Positions 6,301 to 13,342 of a stretch of 30,889 nucleotides of DNA are shown here, piece by piece. The stretch lies in assembly GCF_000864025.1 (NCBI RefSeq), contig NC_007217.1; one strand, written 5' to 3'. This DNA is from Haloarcula hispanica SH1 virus (lineage: Viruses; Dividoviricota; Laserviricetes; Halopanivirales). The notes under the pieces were generated by a model that saw nothing but the letters and a program-made list of their open reading frames with translations, did not search any database and had not been told where the DNA came from. The translations under genes and the position numbers were made by a program. The number at the start of each line of letters is the position of its first letter. The stretch's first letter is position 1.

Positions 6301-7493
6301 CCCGACTGGAGGGGAAGCCCGAGGTGGGCGACTACCTCGGCTTCGAGTACGACAGTGGCGGCATGGCCGGATGGGTAACTCGGGTCGAGGGCGACGAGGC
6401 CCTGGTCCGGTTGGACACCAACAGCCAGCCCGACCGCTACGACTGGGAGGCCGGGGTGGTCGAGGACCAGAACGGGAAGACGCACGACGTGAAGCACGTC
6501 GAGGTAGGCTTCAAGCAGGCCCCCGGCGACCTGCTGAACGCGGACAGCGTGACCGGCGGCTTCGAGGTTCCCGAGGAGGACGACCTGGCCGACGTGCTCG
6601 CCGCTCGGGGCGTGAATAACATCGTCGCTCACAACCTGGCGGACCAGTACGACAGCCTCCAGGCCGTGCAGGACGCCGCCGCCGCGACCGAGGACGTGAC
6701 GGACCTCCAGGGCGTCGGGGACGCCTCGGCGCTCCAGGTCCGGCAGGCGCTCGACCTGGCCGCTCCCGACGAGGGCGGCGACGACCAGGGCGGCGACGAC
6801 CAGGGCGGCGACGACCGGCCCGACGGCCCCGACACGGTGGGCCGCTGGAACATGAACGACGTGGACGCCGTCACTGGTGGCTACCGCGCTCACTACGTCG
6901 CTGACGCCGACACGCTGGCGTACTCGGCGCTCGTCCAGCCCGAGGACGGCCAGTACGTAATTCGTATCGAGGACGGCGACAGCGGGGCCAGCGGCGTCGT
7001 GGCGGAACTGGGCGACGTGTCCCACCAGCAGGCCGTGGACGCGGCGGTGGACTACCTCGAAGACACCCCGCCGACCCAGGCCGCGAAGGACACGACCATC
7101 GACTCCACGAGCGGCGACCGGGACGCCGCCGAGGAGCACCGCAAGGCCGTCGAGGCCGCCCGGCAGACCGACCCGGACGACGACCTGCCGGGTCCGGCGC
7201 TCAAGGCGCTCAAGAAGAACTGGGGCGTCTACAAACGCGGACTCAAGGAGGGCCGCGAGGCGGTCGAGGAGGCCGAGGAGTACCGCGACGAGCACCGAGG
7301 GAAGGCCGAGGAGGCGGCGGCCATCATCAACGACATCCGGGACGCCTACGGCCAGGAACCCATCGACTTCGACGGCGTGGAAGGCGTGCCAGCCGTGGAG
7401 GAACTCGGCGGCCCCATCACCGCCGAGTCGTCCGGCGTCTCGCTGTCGTTCGACTGGCAGGCCGACCCCTACGACCCGACGGAGGAGGTGTAG
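3321..7493 (+). CDS. VP1: VP1, largest virion protein (1390 aa, mosaic with HhH motifs)
   Basis: Very acidic 1390-residue protein; size (about 150 kDa) and place match VP1 of SH1. It is a string of small domains joined by acidic linkers. Four segments look like helix-hairpin-helix units around GIG/GVG turns: DGIGQGTLDTL near residue 146, KGVGEGRQKQI near 841, EGVGDAVVREF near 950 and QGVGDASALQV near 1128. Between them lie beta-rich modules with conserved Trp/Tyr (about 20-75, 555-640 and 650-750). The last part (about 1260-1350) is helical, with Glu-rich coiled-coil character. YDPTEEV occurs near residue 533 and again as the last seven residues. HhH units normally contact DNA, unexpected for a purely external protein. 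The start follows a short leader. Confidence 0.88.
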   Translation: MADSTNTDMPLTEGAWTRESDDPLTYEHDDGDLLRLKDSKHGHGVWFYDEGRDNLASTYRYGFYQDRDDAKARLKRLLGREITNLRGEVRQSSKAADDEGDVTLGKSDVVSAAYPVNGSQAEVLARHYDSLNDLRDATDAELLALDGIGQGTLDTLREKLADDDADGGDDEDSYTEGDVDTTVEPSGLDLDDPATDITGVGDSSNLAQGDTVGDFWAMGCPFHEVSPAWQADAFEDILGADFFEQTNPAHLIRLFAGYTAAYGFDEDGEELGNYAEALFGQFDWDDVRWAWADHGMSSDFGKVAAGSEVIEEQAALATGDELPHWELDFDPEQDTGLSGLHTTEDIEVYHDSNSGEAVAVHYTADIPDQEDDVYVPFETVKLYSLLFLTDFTDPANAEHVRLVVDTETSDSSKRRTVSDDRGRNNRYVAVFDHPAADVHGIAEGRLTVRPRDFDLTEPSEYDAWAGKVAQQVEERREAFEREMGRGPDDLRDVAGVAPSDQLEEATHTLGQPNADREDPNELDAFEEAMGDIYDPTEEVEEPEPDPSVKPEGDLSDPRMASNVGGKAYHFPVQIGDFEIAHVGTELVYSNDGPYTVRVGQHHRIADAFEFRLSHEDENAAEHGPDFKSKTDFGRTPKDFFEWFDGLEATGDADPVYPETEESSIARKEKPEDVAGYELVTNDPQGGMIEWEGEGGGTPPSKLLQQDYDTEVQLMNSGGRYKHRWLLRVHWRAGTDHKVRTIMQWKYAGTDGQDAARKDNMEKGIARAEEWMEENPAEGADDGDQPPTERVEAFADRTGVPADVSERIFAEFGKAVGKDWEHTEERIYQAADYGKERDRLLSVKGVGEGRQKQIAAADQDDDDDGTDLEATVSEIENAPPGGWTEEDRVDGGDEKNVYDAYTEKDLDPEKAREQIGRYLMATVPEDVARRLAETFGNTRSLAGATLGQLRDVEGVGDAVVREFYKDVPDDENLTIAHGQKRADWGPFSTFGGYGPRLEGKPEVGDYLGFEYDSGGMAGWVTRVEGDEALVRLDTNSQPDRYDWEAGVVEDQNGKTHDVKHVEVGFKQAPGDLLNADSVTGGFEVPEEDDLADVLAARGVNNIVAHNLADQYDSLQAVQDAAAATEDVTDLQGVGDASALQVRQALDLAAPDEGGDDQGGDDQGGDDRPDGPDTVGRWNMNDVDAVTGGYRAHYVADADTLAYSALVQPEDGQYVIRIEDGDSGASGVVAELGDVSHQQAVDAAVDYLEDTPPTQAAKDTTIDSTSGDRDAAEEHRKAVEAARQTDPDDDLPGPALKALKKNWGVYKRGLKEGREAVEEAEEYRDEHRGKAEEAAAIINDIRDAYGQEPIDFDGVEGVPAVEELGGPITAESSGVSLSFDWQADPYDPTEEV

Positions 7494-7497
7494 AGCC

Positions 7498-7770
7498 ATG
7501 CCGGACCCATCCGCCCACCGCGACGACGGCGACGAGGAGGAGGACAACACGACGACGAGCACGAGGACACGATGGGAGCACACCGGCAGTCTGTCGGCGC
7601 TCCTGCTCGTCGGGACCTGTTGCGCGACGGTCCTGGTCTACGTGAGCCAGGGGGTCGAGGCCCCGTTGTGGGCGACCGCGACGTTCGGCCTGGCGACCCT
7701 GGCGTCCGTCGCCTGGGTGTTCGGGGAGTCGGCGCTACGTGCAGCCCGGAACGCGAAGGGAGGGCAGTGA
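7498..7770 (+). CDS. Two-span membrane protein, 90 aa
   Basis: ATG lies 4 nt after the VP1 stop. The first 28 residues are Asp/Glu/Thr-rich, then two hydrophobic spans follow (about 31-52 with GTCCATVLVYV, and 58-77) and a basic tail. The acidic head and position behind VP1 suggest a small protein of the inner viral membrane. No family is recognised. Confidence 0.75.
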   Translation: MPDPSAHRDDGDEEEDNTTTSTRTRWEHTGSLSALLLVGTCCATVLVYVSQGVEAPLWATATFGLATLASVAWVFGESALRAARNAKGGQ

Positions 7771-7771
7771 C

Positions 7772-8125
7772 GTGTCCGTGACCGAGGAGACGGTCGAACA
7801 TCTCCCCGAGGGGTTCGACCCCGAGACGGCGGCCTGGGCCGTGGCGCTCCTCACCTTCGGAATTGGTGACGTAGCGACCACCCACGTCGGCCTCCAACTC
7901 GACGGGGTCGAGGAGGAGCACCCGCTGTCCGAAAAGGTGCTCGGAGTTGGTGGAACCGAGGCCATGATAGGCGTGAAGGCCGTCGCCTTCGCCCTCGCCT
8001 GGGTCGCTTACCAGCGGACCCCCGAGGAGTACCGCGCCGGTATCCCCATCGGCCTCGCCCTGCTCGGCGTCTACATCGTGGCGAACAACGCGGCGGTTCT
8101 ACAGGAGGCGACCGTCCGTGCCTGA
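7772..8125 (+). CDS. Multi-span membrane protein, DUF5658-like
   Basis: GTG at 7772 directly follows the previous stop; GTG 7778 is an alternative. Three or four hydrophobic segments are seen: about 19-35 (WAVALLTFGIGDVATT), 58-76 and 85-105. The motif GDVATTHVGLQ followed by EEEHPLSEKVLG resembles, from memory, the D-x-x-TT...E-x-x-P pattern of haloarchaeal DUF5658-type membrane proteins; that assignment is tentative. It overlaps the next gene by 8 nt. Confidence 0.7.
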   Translation: MSVTEETVEHLPEGFDPETAAWAVALLTFGIGDVATTHVGLQLDGVEEEHPLSEKVLGVGGTEAMIGVKAVAFALAWVAYQRTPEEYRAGIPIGLALLGVYIVANNAAVLQEATVRA

Positions 8126-8348
8126 CGAGGTCCCCGACGACCTGGCGGCCACCATCCGGGACGAGGAGCCGGACGAGTGGATACCCGTGGCCGGGCCGCT
8201 CTCCTGGGAGCAACGGACCCAGGGGAGCGAGGGGACCTACACGAACGGCAGGGAGGCGTTCGACGCCCTGGCGGTCCGCGACACCTTCAACGACGAGGCG
8301 TTCATCATCTCGACCCTCTACTGCCCCGACCTCATGGCTATGCTCTGA
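8118..8348 (+). CDS. Hypothetical acidic 76-aa protein
   Basis: GTG start inside the end of the previous gene (8-nt overlap). Acidic and soluble, with PDEVPDDLAATIRDEEPDEW at the N-terminus and a Phe/Tyr-containing C-terminal half (DTFNDEAFIISTLYCPDLM). It is the last gene of this plus-strand block and faces the packaging-ATPase operon. No family recognised. Confidence 0.7.
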   Translation: MPDEVPDDLAATIRDEEPDEWIPVAGPLSWEQRTQGSEGTYTNGREAFDALAVRDTFNDEAFIISTLYCPDLMAML

Positions 8349-8399
8349 GAGGCCGAGAGACGCCGCTGGTCAGGTTCTTTTCTCGAAGGGTGGATAGGG
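8349..8399. terminator. Convergent intergenic with T-rich tract
   Basis: Fifty-one bases separate two converging operons. The plus strand has GGTTCTTTTCTCG (about 8374-8386), a T-rich tract of the kind that ends archaeal transcripts. No stable hairpin is visible. Confidence 0.35.
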
Positions 8400-9122
8400 T
8401 CAGACCGGGAGCTTGTCGTCCACGAGGCCGTCGTCTCCGCTGTAGTGGGGCCGCTGGCGACCTATCCCGTTCGTGTCCACCTTCTCGTACTCCCCGGTGT
8501 CCTTGTTCTCGACTATGCAGGTCCGGGCCGGGAGGTTCTTCAACTTCGAGGCGGAGAAGCCCGCCTGTCGGTCGATTTTCCCCAGGTCGTTGTCGTCGGA
8601 GACGGCGAAGTAGATACGCCGGTCGGCCTGGCTGATAACCGTGGTGTGCAGGAGTTGGGGGCGCTGTGAGATGTGCAGGCACTCCACCCCGTGCTTCCGT
8701 CCGCCGGTTATCATCCGCTCGACCCGCTCGTCAAAGGCGTTCTGCTTGACGATGTTGTGGGCCTCGTCGCAGGACACGAACGCCGTGGCGTCCGGCGTGG
8801 CGTCCTTACAGAGCACCATGACGGCGTCCGCTATCTGGGCGTAGACCTCGCGCTGCTCCTCGGTCGTGAGGCCGTCCGGGACCACTCGGAGCTTCCGGTG
8901 GTTGTAGAGGGCCTTCACCCAGGAGATTTGGCCCGCCGTCGCCTTGTCGAGATAGAGCGTCTGATACAGCGGGTCGTGCTCGGAGTCAGACAGCCCCTTC
9001 TCCTCGTCCTCGATGTCGAAGTGGACGGCGTAGGTGAAGTCCGGGACGACCTGCTCCAGCAGGTAGCCGGTGTAGTAGGACTTCCCGGTCCCGGACCGCC
9101 CGAGGACCGTCAGCCGGGCCAT
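8400..9122 (-). CDS. Genome-packaging ATPase (FtsK/HerA superfamily)
   Basis: The P-loop ATPase thought to drive DNA into preformed membrane-containing capsids. Walker A is GRSGTGKS at residues 8-15; Walker B is TAFVSCDE at about 113-120 with D119/E120; a sensor-like SQRPQLL follows at about 152-158. The 240-residue length suits the small PRD1/SH1-type packaging ATPases. ATG lies directly after the TAG of the upstream gene. It is the last gene of the minus-strand operon that also encodes several one-span membrane proteins, which might serve as its portal or membrane anchor. SH1 is known to carry such an ATPase. Confidence 0.92.
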   Translation of the reverse strand: MARLTVLGRSGTGKSYYTGYLLEQVVPDFTYAVHFDIEDEEKGLSDSEHDPLYQTLYLDKATAGQISWVKALYNHRKLRVVPDGLTTEEQREVYAQIADAVMVLCKDATPDATAFVSCDEAHNIVKQNAFDERVERMITGGRKHGVECLHISQRPQLLHTTVISQADRRIYFAVSDDNDLGKIDRQAGFSASKLKNLPARTCIVENKDTGEYEKVDTNGIGRQRPHYSGDDGLVDDKLPV

Positions 9123-9317
9123 CTATTCCTCCTCGTCGGGGCTGGATACCTCCAGGTCGTTGAAGGCGTCTCGAAGGCTCGGCGGGACCAGCAGGATACC
9201 GACGAACAGGACTACCACGGCCACCTTCAACCGGACCCGGCCAGCGAGGCCGAGCGCCGCCTTCGCCTCGACCGCGTCACCCCTCGCAGCGGGGGACACC
9301 GAGGGCACATCTTCCAC
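9123..9317 (-). CDS. Single-span membrane protein, 64 aa
   Basis: Start chosen at GTG 9317, because GGAGGT lies 7 nt upstream, the same spacing seen for the capsid genes; GTG 9326 would add three residues. The sequence is a polar head, a basic RVRLK, one strong span (about 31-48, VAVVVLFVGILLV), then a tail ending SSPDEEE. It sits just upstream of the packaging ATPase and ends right at its ATG, so a membrane partner of the packaging machine is a reasonable guess. No family recognised. Confidence 0.72.
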   Translation of the reverse strand: MEDVPSVSPAARGDAVEAKAALGLAGRVRLKVAVVVLFVGILLVPPSLRDAFNDLEVSSPDEEE

Positions 9318-9318
9318 G

Positions 9319-9750
9319 CTACTCACCTCCCTCCTCGTCGTCCTCGAAGCCGCCGGGGTCGCCGGTCTTCATCATGGCCTGCTTCCCGGCCATGAACTGC
9401 TCGTACTCGTCGTCGTCCAGGGCGTCCCGGAGCAGCCGGTCGCGCTTCTCGGCCATCTCGTTGAACATGACCACCAATTCGACCCCCTCGCCAGCCACGG
9501 TCCCGGCGAGGAGTTCGGCGGCCCGCTCGGCGCTCATGTTCTCGGCCTCCACGTCCACGTCCATCGCCATCCCGAGGCGGCGGATGTCCGCCCGGTGGAC
9601 GTTCACGATGTCCGCGAAAATCTCGGCGGGAGAATCGCCGGTAGGGCCGCTCTCGGTGAGCATATCCGCGATACCCTGCGGGTCCCGCATGAGGCGGGCC
9701 ATCTGCCGGGGGTTCATGTCGATACCACCGAGCGCCAGGCCGTTCGTCAT
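9319..9750 (-). CDS. Hypothetical helical 143-aa protein
   Basis: The ATG overlaps the stop of the upstream gene (ATGA). Mostly alpha-helical and Met-rich: MNPRQMARLMRDPQGIADML, then a long helix with AERAAELLAGTVAGEGVE and a further helix MFNEMAEKRDRLLRDAL, ending in a Gly/Glu tail. No Cys or membrane span. Likely a soluble virion or assembly protein, because its neighbours are membrane proteins and the ATPase. Function unknown. Confidence 0.8.
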   Translation of the reverse strand: MTNGLALGGIDMNPRQMARLMRDPQGIADMLTESGPTGDSPAEIFADIVNVHRADIRRLGMAMDVDVEAENMSAERAAELLAGTVAGEGVELVVMFNEMAEKRDRLLRDALDDDEYEQFMAGKQAMMKTGDPGGFEDDEEGGE

Positions 9751-10397
9751 GGCAGGGACCCCCCGATAAGACCCTCTACGGCCTCACGAGCCTGCCCGAC
9801 TATCTCGTCCCCGTCGGGCCGCATCCACACGATGAACGCCGTGCAGGTCAGCATGGCCCCGAACAGGCCCCACATCGGGTCCACCTCGTCGTCGTCGTCC
9901 GTGAAGACGTACTCCTCGAAGAACCGAGAACCGAAGTATCCGAGCCTGAAAGCCTCGAAAACCTCGGTAAACTCGTCCTGTAGGCCCTCCTTGTCGTCCT
10001 CGTCGTCCAGGCCGACGACCGCCAACCTGGCGGCCCCGTCGTTGATAGCCTCCTCCATGCTCTCGCCGCGAGCACCGAGGGCGTCCAGGGCGTCCGTCTC
10101 CTCGTCGTCGCCGTCGTCGCTGTCGTCCTCGTCCTCGGTCGAGAGGCCCGAGTCGTCGCTGTCCTTCGTGGCGTCGTCGGTCCCCGTGAACAGGTCCGAC
10201 GCGCTCCCTCCGAGGTCGTCGTCCGTCAGGTCCACCTCGTCCACCTGGGGGTCGCCGTCCGGCTCCGGGTCGCTCCCGGAGTCCTCGGCCTGCTCCGCCA
10301 ATTCCCTGGCGTCGTCCATCGGTTCCCCGCCGTCGTCGTCTTCCGCCAATTCCGGGTCGTCGTCCCCGGATTCGGTGGCAACAGTCGGGGCCGCCAT
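9747..10397 (-). CDS. Very acidic membrane-anchored protein, 216 aa
   Basis: The first 130 residues are almost entirely Asp/Glu/Ser/Gly, probably disordered. A short globular part with FEAFRLGYFGSRFFEEYVF follows, then one span at about 175-192 (MWGLFGAMLTCTAFIVWMRP) and an amphipathic tail. ATG overlaps the upstream stop by one base (TAATG). The layout, long acidic arm plus C-terminal anchor, suggests a protein that projects from the membrane towards capsid or DNA. No family recognised. Confidence 0.8.
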   Translation of the reverse strand: MAAPTVATESGDDDPELAEDDDGGEPMDDARELAEQAEDSGSDPEPDGDPQVDEVDLTDDDLGGSASDLFTGTDDATKDSDDSGLSTEDEDDSDDGDDEETDALDALGARGESMEEAINDGAARLAVVGLDDEDDKEGLQDEFTEVFEAFRLGYFGSRFFEEYVFTDDDDEVDPMWGLFGAMLTCTAFIVWMRPDGDEIVGQAREAVEGLIGGSLP

Positions 10398-10804
10398 TAC
10401 TCGTCGTCACCCTCGATGTGCCCGGCGTTCTTGAAGTGCTGGATGATAGCCTCGTCCTTCTCCAGTTCGTTGTCCGGGTCGGCGGGCAGGACGACCTCGA
10501 CCTCCTCGGCGTCGTCGTCCTCGCGGACCGTCACGTCGCCCAGGTCCGGGTCCCGCATGGAGTCCACGGCCTCGCGGGCCTTCGTCCCGCCCTCGCTGTC
10601 GCCGCTGCTGTCCCGGAGCTTCCAGGCGAGCAGCGCCACCACCACGAGGGCGATAAGCAGCATTTGGGCGCGAGAGAGGCCGAACGTCGGGATACCGCCG
10701 TCGAACATCCCGGTCCCGTCCTGGCCGTCGTCGTCGCCGTCGCCGCCGTCGTTCCCGCCCTGTTCCTGCTGTCGAATCTCGTCAACCGCTGGTGTGTCTC
10801 CCAT
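10397..10804 (-). CDS. Single-span acidic membrane protein, 135 aa
   Basis: A Gly/Asp-rich N-terminus (about 15-40) precedes one span at about 46-62 (AQMLLIALVVVALLAWKL) and an acidic C-terminal domain with a predicted helix KDEAIIQHFKNAGHIEGDDE. It resembles its downstream neighbour in plan, a disordered acidic arm with one anchor. It starts 4 nt after the stop of the zinc protein. Probable virion membrane component; unproven. Confidence 0.8.
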   Translation of the reverse strand: MGDTPAVDEIRQQEQGGNDGGDGDDDGQDGTGMFDGGIPTFGLSRAQMLLIALVVVALLAWKLRDSSGDSEGGTKAREAVDSMRDPDLGDVTVREDDDAEEVEVVLPADPDNELEKDEAIIQHFKNAGHIEGDDE

Positions 10805-10808
10805 GTAG

Positions 10809-11339
10809 TCAGTCCTCCCAGTTGTACGGGACGCCGCACTCGGGGCAGTTGTCCGGGTAGCCCTCGACCGAGACGCCGCACTCGGGGCAGTCGAATTGGT
10901 TTACGTCCGGTTCCTCGTCGTCGGCCTCCTCGACCGGCTCGCCGCCGTCGGTGACGACCTCCTGGCCGTCCTGGCCGTCGTGCTGGTCGCACCAGGTGTG
11001 ACCGCTCGCCGCCGTGGCGTCCTCCTCACAGTCCGGGTCCTGGCACGGAGGCGGGCCGTCGGGGCTGTCCTCGGTCGGCGCGGTCTGCACGCCGTCCACG
11101 TCGCCATCGAACTCCTCGGCGGGGACCGTCGGGTCCTCGCTCTCGGGGTCCGCGCCTCGGGGGAGAACGTGCTGGTGCTCGGCGGTCTGGAAGTCCGCCG
11201 CTCCGCACATCGGCAACCACCGAGAACAGGACAGACAGCGTTTCCTGTACTTGTTTCCAGCCGTCGGGCTGGCCTCTATCCGCTTGTCGAGAACCGCCGC
11301 CACGCGCTCCGAAGCGCAATATTGGCACGGTTCAATCAC
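10809..11339 (-). CDS. Four-cluster zinc-finger protein, 176 aa
   Basis: Start placed at GTG 11339. Longer forms run up to GTG 11483, but the segment in between covers the promoter boxes and reads like non-coding DNA. Cys/His groups in order: C5/C8, C35/C38/C45, C99/C104/C117/H120, and a C-terminal ribbon C151/C154/C165/C168 (CPECGVSVEG, CPECGVPYNWED). The middle is acidic and probably flexible. The tail is the classical double-CPECG zinc ribbon. It heads the packaging operon; it may regulate transcription or act as a scaffold. Which is not shown. Confidence 0.75.
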   Translation of the reverse strand: MIEPCQYCASERVAAVLDKRIEASPTAGNKYRKRCLSCSRWLPMCGAADFQTAEHQHVLPRGADPESEDPTVPAEEFDGDVDGVQTAPTEDSPDGPPPCQDPDCEEDATAASGHTWCDQHDGQDGQEVVTDGGEPVEEADDEEPDVNQFDCPECGVSVEGYPDNCPECGVPYNWED

Positions 11340-11544
11340 GATACCACCGTCTCGCCGTGAAATCTGGTCTTGTAATCGCCATGCGTAGCCGGGGAGTTGG
11401 TGGACTCCGGTAGGGGACCGGGTCGCCAACTGTCCACCAATTCCTATCGGGAGGTGATAATGATTTGTTCTGCCAACCACCAATTCCTACCAATCCCAAT
11501 TAATTAGACCGTATTTGAACGGAGCGAGGAAACCCGCCGCTCGC
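11340..11544. promoter_or_regulatory. Divergent promoter region, packaging versus capsid operons
   Basis: AT-rich compared with its surroundings. The 13-mer CCACCAATTCCTA is present twice (11434-11446 and 11477-11489), 43 bp apart, and a partial inverted copy (AGTTGGTGG) lies at 11395-11403. Plus-strand TATA candidates are AATTAATTAG (11498-11507) and GTATTTGA (11511-11518). A minus-strand box TCATTATCAC lies at 11454-11463. The minus strand also reads CCCCGGCTACGCATGG at about 11379-11394. One regulator bound at the repeats could switch both late operons. Confidence 0.7.
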
Positions 11545-11829
11545 ATGGCGTCTATCAACGTCAGCAGGGCAACGAACACGCTCATGAGCACGTCGTTCCT
11601 CAAGAGCGCCGTCCTCATCGTGGTCGGTTCCCTGCTCGCACAAGTCGTAACGACCTACCTTCGCAACAACGTTCGGGACATCTCGATGAAAGGAGGTGAC
11701 GCCGTCTACAGCGCGGTGGCGGCCCTCCTCGCTCTCATCGTCCTGCCGAAGAAGTACGGGAAGCCGCTGGCCCTCGGTGCGACGGCCACGAGCGTCCGTG
11801 TCCTGCTTCGAGAACTCGGGGTAGTCTAA
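11545..11829 (+). CDS. VP12: VP12-like virion membrane protein, 94 aa
   Basis: ATG 11545 (MASINVSRATNTLMST) is preferred over an in-frame ATG 30 bases earlier that lies too close to the promoter. There are hydrophobic segments at about 19-37 (KSAVLIVVGSLLAQVV) and 53-67 (VYSAVAALLALIVL), and a possible third near 74-88. Size near 10 kDa and position at the head of the capsid operon match SH1 VP12, an integral membrane protein of the virion. GGAGGT for the next gene follows its stop. Confidence 0.75.
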   Translation: MASINVSRATNTLMSTSFLKSAVLIVVGSLLAQVVTTYLRNNVRDISMKGGDAVYSAVAALLALIVLPKKYGKPLALGATATSVRVLLRELGVV

Positions 11830-11844
11830 CGGAGGTATCAATTC

Positions 11845-12402
11845 ATGGGTAACATCGGCAACCTGTCCGCAGAGAAGCAGATTTCCGTCTACGACGGCCA
11901 GCCGTTCGTGGACGAGCAGGACGTTCCCGCCGACGACCCGAACACGCCCGCCCTCACCATCGAAGGGCCGGACGGCTACGTCATCGCCGTGGACGCCGGG
12001 ACGCCTATCGCCCCGGAGTTCCGTGACTCGAACGGGAACAAACTCGACCCGAGCACTCGGGTCATCGTCCAGAAGTGCGACCGCCAGGGCAACCCCCTCG
12101 GTGACGGTATCGTGTTCAACGACACCCTCGGTCGGTTCGACTACGAGCAGATGCGGACCGACCCGGACTTCATGCGGAAGACCGCGAAGTCCCTGATGAT
12201 TGACGAGCGGGAAATCGTCAAGGTGTTCGTGGACATCCCCGCCGGGGCGAACGGCTACGACGCCGACAAGTCGCGTCTCACGCTCGGTGACGACACTTCC
12301 GACTTCGGGAAGGCCGTCGAAATCGTGGACCACGACGAGCTTTCGGACGCGGAGACGCGGGCCGTGAAGGCAGCCAGCCAGCGCGGCAGCGGGGGTCGGT
12401 AA
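11845..12402 (+). CDS. VP7: Major capsid protein VP7 (small)
   Basis: A 185-residue protein of about 20 kDa, beta-rich with short acidic loops, the right size and place for the smaller major capsid protein of SH1/HHIV-2. In that group VP7 is a vertical single beta-barrel that pairs with VP4 in the T=28 shell. The start is clear: GGAGGT lies 8 nt before the ATG (MGNIGNLSAEKQISVYDG). The barrel probably spans about 15-150 and a helical tail with ELSDAETRAVKAASQRG follows. The VP4 gene starts two bases after its stop. Confidence 0.88.
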   Translation: MGNIGNLSAEKQISVYDGQPFVDEQDVPADDPNTPALTIEGPDGYVIAVDAGTPIAPEFRDSNGNKLDPSTRVIVQKCDRQGNPLGDGIVFNDTLGRFDYEQMRTDPDFMRKTAKSLMIDEREIVKVFVDIPAGANGYDADKSRLTLGDDTSDFGKAVEIVDHDELSDAETRAVKAASQRGSGGR

Positions 12403-12403
12403 C

Positions 12404-13102
12404 ATGGCGGACCAGACCCAGGAGTACACCATCTCCCACACCGGGGGGACGCTCGGCTCCTCGAAGGTCACGACCGCCGCAAACCAGACCTCTCCGCAGC
12501 GCGAGACGGCCATCATCGGCTTCGAGTGCCCCCGGAAGTTCGCGGAAATCGAGTACGTCGGACAGCGCGACTCGACCCGCTTCATCCCTCGGACGACCGA
12601 GTCCATCACCGGGACGGCTGGCGACGACACCGTGGTTTCGCTCACGGCGAACATCCAGCCCGTCGCTGGCGAGACGGCCATCGAGGACCAGGACTACCCG
12701 GTCGCCGTGGCCTACAACGTCACGCAGGGTGTCCAGGTGGACATCGACGCGGTGGACTACGCCGCCGACGAGGTCACGCTGGCGGACAACCCCGCCGACG
12801 GCGACACCGTCAAGGTGTGGCCCATCATGGGCGACGGCGACGTTCAATTCCGCCTGGTCAACCAGTTTGGTCAGGAGGAGGGCCGCGTCTACCCCTGGGC
12901 CACGCCCCTCTACCGCTGGCACGACTTCCCTCAGCTCAAGCGAGGCCGGGAAATCAACCTCCACGGCTCCGTCACCTGGGAGGAGAACGAGACGGTCGAG
13001 GTCCTGCTGGACGCTCCCCAGGCTATCACCTGGGAGGACTCGGACTACCCGGAAGGGCAGTACGTGTCCACGTTCGAGCAGGACGTAGAAATCACCCTCT
13101 AA
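12404..13102 (+). CDS. VP4: Major capsid protein VP4 (large)
   Basis: A 232-residue beta-rich protein of about 26 kDa, matching SH1 VP4, the second single beta-barrel capsid protein. The N-terminal part (about 1-75) and C-terminal part (about 135-232, with YPWATPLYRWHDFPQ) can form the base barrel. The insertion between them (about 76-135) resembles a second Ig-like domain with DxVTLADxPADGD turns, consistent with the towers on VP4-containing capsomers. It has no strong ribosome-binding site and probably depends on coupling with VP7. Confidence 0.88.
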   Translation: MADQTQEYTISHTGGTLGSSKVTTAANQTSPQRETAIIGFECPRKFAEIEYVGQRDSTRFIPRTTESITGTAGDDTVVSLTANIQPVAGETAIEDQDYPVAVAYNVTQGVQVDIDAVDYAADEVTLADNPADGDTVKVWPIMGDGDVQFRLVNQFGQEEGRVYPWATPLYRWHDFPQLKRGREINLHGSVTWEENETVEVLLDAPQAITWEDSDYPEGQYVSTFEQDVEITL

Positions 13103-13117
13103 CGGAGGTTTCTGCTC

Positions 13118-13339
13118 ATGGGCGTCATTTCCGAACACATCGAGGAGCGGGACGCCCAGGGGCGGCCCGACTCCGACGGTTCGACCGAGCAGGCCAGCAC
13201 GGCGACCAGCGCCGAGGAGCGCCTGACCTCCGAACTGGACCCGTTTCTTCAGCAGTACGTCACCGAGGAGTACCAGGCTGACGCAGCAACCGTGGACCAA
13301 ATCCTGACCGGCTTAATCGCCGTCGGGAACCTACTCTAA
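13118..13339 (+). CDS. Small capsid-operon protein, 73 aa (VP13 candidate)
   Basis: GGAGGT lies 8 nt before ATG (MGVISEHIEERDAQGRPDSD), as for VP7, so it is efficiently translated. Acidic N-terminal half, then helical ELDPFLQQYVTEEYQADAATVDQILTGLIAVG-type sequence with a mildly hydrophobic end that could touch the membrane. It lies between VP4 and VP2, where SH1 is reported to encode a small virion protein (VP13); assignment by position only. Confidence 0.75.
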   Translation: MGVISEHIEERDAQGRPDSDGSTEQASTATSAEERLTSELDPFLQQYVTEEYQADAATVDQILTGLIAVGNLL

Positions 13340-13342
13340 AGC

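Noticed and set aside
5730-7583. 617-codon minus-strand frame opposite VP1
   Set aside because: Val/Leu/His-rich antisense shadow of VP1 codons; no domain and no promoter or ribosome-binding site.
10809-11483. 224-aa extended form of the zinc protein starting at 11483
   Set aside because: The extra 48 residues would cover the divergent promoter and CCAATT repeats and would start upstream of the likely transcription start.
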